A DNA stretch of 27,812 bases from Segatella copri (GTDB taxonomy: Bacteria; Bacteroidota; Bacteroidia; Bacteroidales; Bacteroidaceae): NCBI RefSeq assembly GCF_019127135.1, contig NZ_JAHOEA010000045.1, forward strand, positions 1-27,812. The letters run 5' to 3'. A program made the position numbers and the translations under genes. The notes beneath the pieces are model-generated. The model saw nothing but the letters and a program-made list of their open reading frames with translations. It searched no databases and was not told the origin of the DNA. This document shows positions 23,809 to 27,812 of this stretch, piece after piece (position 1 is the first letter of the stretch; each line of letters begins with the position of its first letter).

Positions 23809-23976
23809 ATGAATGAAGAAGAGTTAGAAAAGCAGATTAGAATTAAGAAGAAACTGCTAAGTGATTACATCAGGCTGAGAGAAGCTTATCACATTGATGA
23901 TGAAACTTATTGGAAGTTTACAGACAGCGTTTTAGACCAGCTTTCAGTTCTGATTAAGAAAAGAAAAAAGAAGTAA
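23809..23976 (+). CDS. Small coiled-coil protein (55 aa)
   Basis: An ORF behind a consensus promoter: MNEEELEKQIRIKKKLLSDY, continuing IRLREAYHIDDETYWKFTDS and ending in a poly-basic tail KKRKKK. It is almost entirely helical and charged, so it is cytoplasmic and probably binds nucleic acid or a partner through its tail. A UUCG hairpin separates it from the DUF5053 gene 43 nt downstream, with which it is likely co-transcribed. No family is recognised. Confidence 0.65.
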   Translation: MNEEELEKQIRIKKKLLSDYIRLREAYHIDDETYWKFTDSVLDQLSVLIKKRKKK

Positions 23977-23983
23977 AAACTTA

Positions 23984-24001
23984 CCCCTCCTTCGGGAGGG
24001 G
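23984..24001 (+). terminator. UUCG hairpin between the 55-aa and DUF5053 genes
   Basis: CCCCTCC (23984-23990), loop TTCG, GGAGGGG (23995-24001). A very stable tetraloop hairpin with a weak T tail, 18 bases before the next ATG, so attenuation or RNA protection are as likely as full termination. Confidence 0.6.
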
Positions 24002-24019
24002 ATTTAAAAAATAAAAGAT

Positions 24020-24421
24020 ATGAATAATAATACGGATTTACTTAAGGAATACGCTTCTCTTGCAGGCAAGGAAGACGAAAAGAGCGAAGCTCGCAAAACA
24101 GAAATTTTAAACTACATCAAATTAAATGCTGATGATAGTGATAGAGAGGAAGCAAAGGCTTTCATCAACCAAAAGATGGAGCAGCTTCAGAGTGAAGTCC
24201 TGACTTTGCGTGAGCAGCTTGCAGAGGAAGATTACAAGTTGCTGCCACTTCGTTACATCGCACAGAATTACTTCGGCAAAAGCGCAGCATGGCTCTCTCA
24301 GCGTCTCAATGGCTCAGAGGTTCGCGGTCATGTTTACACGCTCAATTCCGAGCAGAAAGATATTTTCAATCGTGCCGTCCAGGAGATTGGACAACGCATT
24401 AGCTCTTTGCAGTTAGCATAG
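24020..24421 (+). CDS. DUF5053-like protein (133 aa)
   Basis: A Bacteroidota accessory protein that I match from memory to the DUF5053 family by its C-terminal half (RYIAQNYFGKSAAWLSQRLNG, then TLNSEQKDIFNRAVQEIGQRI), which looks like a helix-turn-helix. The N-terminal half is a charged coiled coil (REEAKAFINQKMEQLQSEVLTLREQLAEED). It is probably DNA-binding, but the family has no assigned function that I know. It follows a stable UUCG hairpin and ends 22 bases before a terminator. Confidence 0.7.
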   Translation: MNNNTDLLKEYASLAGKEDEKSEARKTEILNYIKLNADDSDREEAKAFINQKMEQLQSEVLTLREQLAEEDYKLLPLRYIAQNYFGKSAAWLSQRLNGSEVRGHVYTLNSEQKDIFNRAVQEIGQRISSLQLA

Positions 24422-24442
24422 GGTTATCTATTCACACATCGT

Positions 24443-24475
24443 CCCCGACACAGAGCCGTGCCGGGGATTTCTTAT
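24443..24475 (+). terminator. Terminator after the DUF5053-like gene
   Basis: CCCCGACAC (24443-24451) pairs with GTGCCGGGG (24458-24466) apart from one A-C mismatch, with a 6-nt loop and a downstream ATTTCTTATT. Confidence 0.75.
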
Positions 24476-24500
24476 TGTTCACATTAAAACATTTTTTATT

Positions 24501-24884
24501 ATGGTTTATTCCGAAAGACAGATGAGAGTGGCAGATGCTACAATTAAGCAACTTCTTGCAAATGAGACCGCAATGGTCAGAGAGTCAATGCTAGCTTATG
24601 TTGACGAGTTGTCTGATGACAGAGTTCTTGCCAATGATGTGGTGACTATGTTGGAGATTGATGGCTTGATAGTTTATACAGGAGATTACGATTGGAGGGC
24701 TCAGCTTACAGACAAGGGATGCAAGGCTGCACAAATGGGGTTGGCTAGATACCTCAAACGTCAAAAACTGATGGAGAAACTGAAGGAGTATAAGCTGTTC
24801 GTGGGTATAGCTAGTGCTACGGTCTCTTTTGTGTCGATGCTGATAACACTTGCACTTACTATTTACAATGCAGTAAAATTATAA
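24501..24884 (+). CDS. Hypothetical membrane protein (127 aa) with winged-helix-like N-terminus
   Basis: Residues 1-75 look like a small winged-helix domain (VRESMLAYVDELSDDRVLANDVVTMLEIDGLIVYTGDYDWRAQLTDKG). A basic helix follows (LARYLKRQKLMEKLKEYK) and then one C-terminal membrane segment of about 25 residues (FVGIASATVSFVSMLITLALTIY). It would be tail-anchored with the winged helix in the cytoplasm. Its 3' end overlaps a leftward membrane microprotein gene by 26 nt. Function unknown. Confidence 0.65.
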   Translation: MVYSERQMRVADATIKQLLANETAMVRESMLAYVDELSDDRVLANDVVTMLEIDGLIVYTGDYDWRAQLTDKGCKAAQMGLARYLKRQKLMEKLKEYKLFVGIASATVSFVSMLITLALTIYNAVKL

Positions 24885-24966
24885 GGGCACATAATACAGA
24901 CACGATGGCGCAAACAACATTGGCCAGTGTGATTATAATGTCGTAAAATAAATCTTTTCTTTCCAT
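24859..24966 (-). CDS. Leftward membrane microprotein (35 aa)
   Basis: The minus strand from ATG 24966 reads MERKDLFYDIIITLANVVCA and continues IVSVLCALIILLHCK before TAG at 24859. It is one hydrophobic segment with a charged N-terminus, the form of type I toxins and small membrane regulators. A perfect -7 box TATATTTGC (plus-strand 24998-25006) lies 31 bases upstream of the start, without a clear -33 box. The ORF overlaps the 3' end of the convergent gene by 26 nt, so each transcript could be antisense to the other. Confidence 0.5.
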   Translation of the reverse strand: MERKDLFYDIIITLANVVCAIVSVLCALIILLHCK

Positions 24967-24997
24967 ACCTTAATATATATTATTTACTAAAACCGTT

Positions 24998-25006
24998 GCA
25001 AATATA
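24998..25006 (-). promoter_or_regulatory. -7 box for the leftward microprotein
   Basis: On the minus strand TATATTTGC matches TAnnTTTGC exactly and is spaced to give a leader of about 25 nt. There is no TTTG 20 bp further upstream. Confidence 0.5.
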
Positions 25007-25007
25007 C

Positions 25008-25365
25008 GGAATTTTATTGAATATCTGTGGAATTTTATTGAATAACCGTGGAAAAACAGAGAAAAACGGAGAATTTCGTGGAATTTTGTGGAATTTTCAC
25101 GGAAAATACGTGGAAAATCATTCCTTTTTATTCCTTTTCTTTCCATTTCATTCCTCAAACTCTTGCCAGTTGACCCATTTTCGCGGTCGTTTCCGGTCAT
25201 TCGCGGTCGTTTTTGCGGTCATATCTGGAGAAAATCAGAGAATTTCGGAGAAAAATGGAGAATATCGGAGAAAAATGGAGAATATCGGGGAAATCATTCC
25301 GTTTTCATTCCTTTTCTTTCCACTTCATTACACTTTCATTCCTTTTTATTCCTCAACCCCTAGAT
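25008..25365. repeat. Low-complexity tandem repeat tract upstream of hicAB
   Basis: Between 24967 and 25396 no gene is supported. The tract has two copies of GGAATTTTATTGAATA with a 21-bp period (25008-25044), then decayed GTGGAA units. TCGCGGTCGTTT occurs twice with a 20-bp period (25181-25212), and a 20-bp unit TCGGAGAAAAATGGAGAATA is repeated (25245-25284). C/T-rich TCATTCC-type blocks lie at about 25116-25160 and 25293-25360. Several overlapping open frames on both strands follow from the repeats and are not genes. Confidence 0.75.
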
Positions 25366-25396
25366 TTTCTTCCCCAAATGTTAAATCTTACTGGAT

Positions 25397-25452
25397 ATAA
25401 CAAAAAAGTTATCTTTTTATTTGGTAGAACATAACTTTTTTGTTATCTTTGC
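25397..25452 (+). promoter_or_regulatory. hicAB promoter with a 16-bp operator dyad
   Basis: -33 TTTG (25420-25423), 20 bp, -7 TATCTTTGC (25444-25452). A perfect inverted repeat ATAACAAAAAAGTTAT (25397-25412) / ATAACTTTTTTGTTAT (25431-25446) brackets the -33 box and overlaps the -7 box. It is the expected site for autorepression by HicB. Confidence 0.8.
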
Positions 25453-25503
25453 ATCGTCTTTCAGACAAAGAGATCTTTTAATTAATTAAATTCCTTACAT
25501 AAG

Positions 25504-25689
25504 ATGAAAACTAGTCAACTAGTTAGACAGCTGAACCGAGCGGGATGCTTCGTTGTTCGGCATGGTGGAAATCACGACGTTTGGTATAGTCCTATTACAG
25601 GACTCAAATGTCCGGTTCCACGACACGGCAGTCGGGAAGTCCCTAAAAAGACTTACGACAGTATTCTAGAAAGATTGCTCGGGCTTTAA
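25504..25689 (+). CDS. hicA: HicA-type mRNA interferase toxin
   Basis: A 61-aa protein with the double-stranded-RNA-binding-like fold of HicA: MKTSQLVRQLNRAGC, then VVRHGGNHDVWYSP, where the conserved histidine region (HGGNH) carries the catalytic residue, and VPRHGSREVPKKTYDSILERL. HicA cleaves mRNAs and is neutralised by HicB encoded next to it. The size is exactly that of the family. A hairpin with a T5 tail covers its stop codon, separating it from hicB. Confidence 0.88.
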   Translation: MKTSQLVRQLNRAGCFVVRHGGNHDVWYSPITGLKCPVPRHGSREVPKKTYDSILERLLGL

Positions 25690-25703
25690 GCCCGGCAATT
25701 TTT
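25674..25703 (+). terminator. Hairpin between hicA and hicB
   Basis: ATTGC + CGGGCTT (25674-25686, one bulged T) pairs with AAGCCCG + GCAAT (25688-25699), followed by T5. It includes the hicA stop. It may reduce read-through or stabilise the hicA message, changing the toxin/antitoxin ratio. Confidence 0.65.
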
Positions 25704-25776
25704 CTCTAGTTGACCAAGTTCGTTGAGACGGATGGAGTGGTTGGTTTTAAGGTCTCTTTTTAATTGGTTTAAAAGT

Positions 25777-26181
25777 ATGGCAACAAAAGTAACGATACAG
25801 GTAGAGAAAGGCAAGCAGGAGAAGAACTTCTCTTGCTTCATGGTTGATGAACTTCCTGACTTTGCACTTGCTGGGTATGGTAACACAGCCAAGCAAGCTA
25901 TTGAGGATATGTATGTGGCGCAGAAGGAAATCAAAGAGCTTCTTGAAGAGGAGGGCAAGCAGATGCCTGAGTTGGAGTTCGTGTTCCGGTTTGACATCGG
26001 TTCGTTCTTCGATTATTACTCATACCTCAATATGAGCGGAGTGGCGAAAAAGGCGGGTGTCAATGCATCACTTATGCGCCAGTATGCCATGGGTAAGCAT
26101 GAACCTAGCCAGAAGCGCAAGCAGCAGATTTTGGACTGTCTGCGTCAGATTTCACAAGAAATGCAAACTGCCGTGATTTAG
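25777..26181 (+). CDS. hicB: HicB-type antitoxin with C-terminal HTH
   Basis: A 134-aa protein. The N-terminal HicB fold (MATKVTIQVEKGKQEKNFSC, then LPDFALAGYGNTAKQAIEDMYVAQKEI) blocks the toxin. The C-terminal part is a helix-turn-helix (MSGVAKKAGVNASLMRQYAMGKHEPSQKRKQQILDCL) that should bind the dyad upstream of hicA. The frame is open from 25723, but the ATG at 25777 starts the conserved fold. It follows hicA by 87 nt, a large gap for a toxin-antitoxin pair, and is closed by a terminator at 26233. No separate consensus promoter was found in the gap. Confidence 0.85.
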   Translation: MATKVTIQVEKGKQEKNFSCFMVDELPDFALAGYGNTAKQAIEDMYVAQKEIKELLEEEGKQMPELEFVFRFDIGSFFDYYSYLNMSGVAKKAGVNASLMRQYAMGKHEPSQKRKQQILDCLRQISQEMQTAVI

Positions 26182-26232
26182 TTCACTGACAGTTTTCATA
26201 TAATTATGTAGGAAATTTAATTAAGATCTCTG

Positions 26233-26267
26233 AGCCCTCCGTGCGTGACGCATCGGGGGCTTTTTTG
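26233..26267 (+). terminator. Terminator after hicB
   Basis: AGCCC-CCG-TGCG (26233-26245) pairs with CGCA-CGG-GGGCT (26249-26261) with one bulge on each side and a T6 tail. Confidence 0.85.
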
Positions 26268-26289
26268 TTCCTTTTCATTCCTCAACCCC
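26268..26289 (+). repeat. 22-bp repeat matching 25339-25360
   Basis: The sequence TTCCTTTTCATTCCTCAACC plus CC here is matched with one substitution at 25339-25360, so the hicAB unit is bracketed by near-identical direct repeats. A weaker third copy is at 25141-25160. Confidence 0.8.
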
Positions 26290-26342
26290 ATGTTTTTATG
26301 CTCTACAACATAAAAAAGTCATTTATTTCAAAATTTCCAGCA

Positions 26343-26380
26343 TTTTTTTTTGGCGGTTCCATTTTTTCTCCTTACATTGC
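26343..26380 (+). promoter_or_regulatory. Promoter of the secreted-protein gene
   Basis: -33 TTTG at 26349-26352, 20 bp, then TACATTGC at 26373-26380, a -7 lacking one T. The -33 box sits in a 19-bp sequence identical to 26838-26856. Confidence 0.6.
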
Positions 26381-26403
26381 AAGAAGTTTTAAAATATCAT
26401 GGT

Positions 26404-26781
26404 ATGAAAAAAATAATTTTAATGTTGGTTATCGCCTTGATAACTATGGGCGCTAAAGCGCAAAGTGTTGTACAAACAGAGGATGGAAAGTATCCTGTCT
26501 ATTGTACAATGATGGCTTATAATGCTTGGGGCATTGGAAAAATTAAAATCCAACTAGACCTTGGTGAAGTATCTTCTGGACACTCCTTTGAAGCTATATG
26601 GGATGAGAATGGAAAGCCTATGAAATTCAATACTGCTATGGATGCTGTAAATTATATGGCTAAGCGTGGATGGAAGTTAGAGATGACCACAGCTGTTCAA
26701 AACGTTGTGCATTATATTATGGTCAAAAGAATTAGCAAAGACTCAGAAATCAGAGAAGGTTTGGTCGCTAAACCTGAATAA
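26404..26781 (+). CDS. Small secreted/periplasmic protein (125 aa)
   Basis: MKKIILMLVIALITMGAKAQ is a clear Sec signal peptide with likely cleavage after AKA, leaving a mature protein of about 105 residues. It begins SVVQTEDGKYPVYCTMMAY and contains DAVNYMAKRGWKLEMTTAVQNV. The mature part is a small alpha/beta protein with one Cys and no lipobox, so it should be periplasmic rather than a lipoprotein. Family not recognised. It has its own promoter and terminator, as befits a phage-carried accessory (moron) gene that may alter the host surface. The frame extends to 26350 but without coding character. Confidence 0.75.
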   Translation: MKKIILMLVIALITMGAKAQSVVQTEDGKYPVYCTMMAYNAWGIGKIKIQLDLGEVSSGHSFEAIWDENGKPMKFNTAMDAVNYMAKRGWKLEMTTAVQNVVHYIMVKRISKDSEIREGLVAKPE

Positions 26782-26807
26782 TGTGTTTTATAACATAAAA
26801 AAGAAAG

Positions 26808-26846
26808 AAAAAAGGCAAGAGTTGAAAAATTCTTGCCTTTTTTTTT
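26808..26846 (+). terminator. Terminator after the secreted-protein gene
   Basis: A perfect 13-bp stem, AAAAAAGGCAAGA (26808-26820) with TCTTGCCTTTTTT (26831-26843), a 10-nt loop and a T run that merges into the next promoter's -33 box. Confidence 0.9.
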
Positions 26847-26876
26847 GGCGGTTCCAATTATTCTTCTTACCTTTGC
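26844..26876 (+). promoter_or_regulatory. Promoter of the structured leader
   Basis: -33 TTTG at 26844-26847, exactly 20 bp, then -7 TACCTTTGC at 26868-26876. Predicted transcription start about 26881-26884, precisely on the first copy of GCTTATAAGAAGA. Confidence 0.8.
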
Positions 26877-26881
26877 CAACG

Positions 26882-26954
26882 CTTATAAGAAGATTGTAAT
26901 CAATCCGGCTGGGTGACCGTTATCGCCTATGGCTTCTAGCCGCAGGCTTTTTTT
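26882..26954 (+). ncRNA. Candidate short RNA or attenuated leader
   Basis: A consensus promoter at 26844-26876 and an intrinsic terminator (GCCTATGGC 26925-26933 with GCCGCAGGC 26939-26947 across a 2x2 internal loop, then T7) delimit a transcript of about 73 nt with no ORF. It contains a small hairpin GATTG-TAAT-CAATC. Its first 13 bases recur just before the next gene and are complementary to a third copy in between. It may be a stand-alone RNA or the terminated form of the leader of the gene at 27154. Confidence 0.55.
26925..26954 (+). terminator. Terminator of the short RNA
   Basis: GCCT-AT-GGC / GCC-GC-AGGC hairpin with a 5-nt loop and a T7 tail, 200 bases before the next start codon. 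Confidence 0.75.
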
Positions 26955-26969
26955 ATGCCTAGGAAAATC

Positions 26970-27012
26970 TTTTTTCCAACTGGGAAAATAATTTTTTCCA
27001 ACTGGGAAAATA
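26970..27012. repeat. Duplicated 21-bp hairpin unit
   Basis: TTTTTTCCAACTGGGAAAAT plus A is present twice with a 22-bp period (26970-26990, 26992-27012). Each copy is itself a small inverted repeat (TTTTCC/GGGAAAA). Confidence 0.9.
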
Positions 27013-27027
27013 GATATGCCCAATACA

Positions 27028-27149
27028 TGGCGGCTGCATGAACCGTAAGAATTGAAATATCCATCCGGATGAGTCATCTTCTTATAAGCAACGGGGAATG
27101 CAGCCGCCACCCTTTTGTACAATCGGCTGTTAATGCTTATAAGAAGATG
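27028..27149 (+). promoter_or_regulatory. Interleaved inverted repeats in the leader
   Basis: Stem A: TGGCGGCTGCAT (27028-27039) with ATGCAGCCGCCA (27098-27109), 12 bp. Stem B: 16 bp, 27075-27090 with 27134-27149. The left arm of B lies in the loop of A and its right arm lies outside, so the two are a pseudoknot or alternatives. The 5' end of the leader (26881-26893) can replace the right arm of B. The right arm of B ends four bases before the ATG at 27154. Confidence 0.7.
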
Positions 27150-27153
27150 CAAT

Positions 27154-27396
27154 ATGCAGAATTCTATTTTATTAAGTGATGCGCAGGTGAGACCTGCAGG
27201 CATCAGCGTTGAGGAGGGTATCAATACCCTCAAGTGTGAAATCAAGAAGCTCGCCAAGACCAAGAGCGAGACCTTCAGCTATATCTGCGGGGAGACCGTG
27301 ACCTATGGAGAGGTTGTGCTCACCATGGTTGGTTTCGCAGCTGTGATGGCGATGGTCATGATTGGTGGTTTCATTTTCGGAGGGGAGGTAGCATGA
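27154..27396 (+). CDS. Small membrane protein (80 aa)
   Basis: MQNSILLSDAQVRPAGISVE starts after the structured leader; the frame extends back to 27115, but that part is the repeat. The first 50 residues are soluble and charged (NTLKCEIKKLAKTKSETFSY). A C-terminal membrane segment of about 22 residues follows (VVLTMVGFAAVMAMVMIGGFIF). It is tail-anchored in form, with the soluble part probably in the cytoplasm. The stop overlaps the next start as ATGA, so both proteins are made together. It could be a holin-like or partner-anchoring protein, but size and single segment do not decide. Confidence 0.65.
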   Translation: MQNSILLSDAQVRPAGISVEEGINTLKCEIKKLAKTKSETFSYICGETVTYGEVVLTMVGFAAVMAMVMIGGFIFGGEVA

Positions 27397-27785
27397 TGGT
27401 GAGCAGAATGACTACAGAGCTGTTTCATGCTCAGCTGGAGGAGAACATCGTGAGAGCTGCTGACGAGCGCAAGCGCCACCAGGCAGAGTTGCAAGTTATA
27501 AGCCGGAATTACGAGAGCTCGTTGGACAGTATTGAACGCATGGAGGATGAAGCAGGGGAAAACTACCGCCGTGCCCGTAATGCTTTCGAGGATGCCAAGA
27601 AAGAATATCAGGAAGCACTCCGTGAATGCAGAAAGCATCGCAACGAGGCAGGATTTCTCAGAGACAAGGCGAAGGTCGAGGAGACTAATCTCTGGACTCT
27701 CAACAACAATACCATCCAGAGCGACCGCCACAAAATCTTTGAGAGATACCGAGAAGCGGGGGAGGTCGTCCGAAAACTTAATTAG
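27393..27785 (+). CDS. Coiled-coil protein (130 aa)
   Basis: Starts within the stop codon of the membrane-protein gene (ATGA). Apart from the ends it is one long charged coiled coil (LEENIVRAADERKRHQAELQ, continuing through SLDSIERMEDEAGENYRRARNAFEDAKKEYQEAL) with a C-terminal helix KIFERYREAGEVVRKLN. No signal peptide, so it is cytoplasmic. Coupling with a membrane-anchored partner suggests the two act as a complex at the membrane; Rz-like spanins are a weak alternative because the export signal is missing. Family not recognised. Confidence 0.7.
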   Translation: MMVSRMTTELFHAQLEENIVRAADERKRHQAELQVISRNYESSLDSIERMEDEAGENYRRARNAFEDAKKEYQEALRECRKHRNEAGFLRDKAKVEETNLWTLNNNTIQSDRHKIFERYREAGEVVRKLN

Positions 27786-27812
27786 GGAAGCAAACAACTG
27801 AATTGAGCATTT

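Noticed and set aside
24996..25434. Overlapping open frames in the repeat tract before hicAB
   Set aside because: Several frames on both strands are open only because of tandem repeats; composition is low-complexity with no domain.
27075..27149. Phase-variable invertible promoter
   Set aside because: The inverted repeats could support inversion, but no promoter was found inside the 43-bp segment on either strand and no invertase gene is nearby; kept only as an alternative to the RNA switch.
1..27812. tRNA, rRNA, insertion sequence or transposase
   Set aside because: No cloverleaf with CCA end, rRNA segment, or DDE/HUH transposase frame was recognised; IS elements are not supported.

Overview
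The window looks like a gut Bacteroidota chromosome, most likely Prevotella/Segatella, carrying an integrated phage-like element. This rests on repeated Bacteroidota promoters (-7 TAnnTTTG(C) with a -33 TTTG about 20 bp upstream), a DUF5053-type protein and the general gene style. No rRNA or tRNA is present to confirm the taxon.

Chromosomal part (1-7740). An AMP-forming acyl-CoA ligase is followed by prfB (release factor 2), a 49-aa single-membrane-segment protein and a CYTH-domain phosphatase/cyclase-fold protein. Two tandem paralogous sodium-dependent amino-acid/neurotransmitter-type symporters come next. A convergent helix-hairpin-helix membrane protein ends this part, with a shared terminator at 6796-6820. 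A perfect 38-bp inverted repeat sits against the prfB start codon.

Element, control and replication (7948-13590). A leftward HTH repressor-like gene faces a rightward run of overlapping small genes: an HTH-like protein, a LuxR-type regulator, a Cys-rich microprotein, a 75-aa protein, and a 65-aa protein interrupted at a G8 tract. A 1099-aa primase-helicase follows. After it come a strong terminator and about ten copies of TGTGGCAA-type iterons, a good candidate replication origin.

Element, head and packaging (13592-21331). Two unrecognised proteins lead into a ClpP-type head-maturation protease with a scaffold-like coiled-coil tail, the probable major capsid protein, a further structural candidate, a long acidic-tailed protein, a PLD-like protein, a small protein, and small and large terminase. 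A perfect palindrome of the iteron half-site lies in the promoter of the protease/capsid operon, hinting that one factor links replication to head expression. No portal, tail, integrase or recognisable lysis gene is visible in 20 kb. Either these lie beyond 27812, or this is a capsid-forming satellite rather than a complete prophage.

Element, accessory part (21332-27812). Short units with their own promoters and terminators follow: a phosphoribosyltransferase + RadC pair, more iteron half-sites, a 55-aa protein and a DUF5053 protein, a wedge of low-complexity repeats, a small membrane protein with an antisense membrane microprotein, a hicAB toxin-antitoxin locus, and a secreted protein. At the right edge a promoter-driven leader of about 270 nt contains an early terminator and interleaved long inverted repeats. 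It lies in front of two coupled genes (a membrane microprotein and a coiled-coil protein) and is the most system-like undescribed signal in the window.
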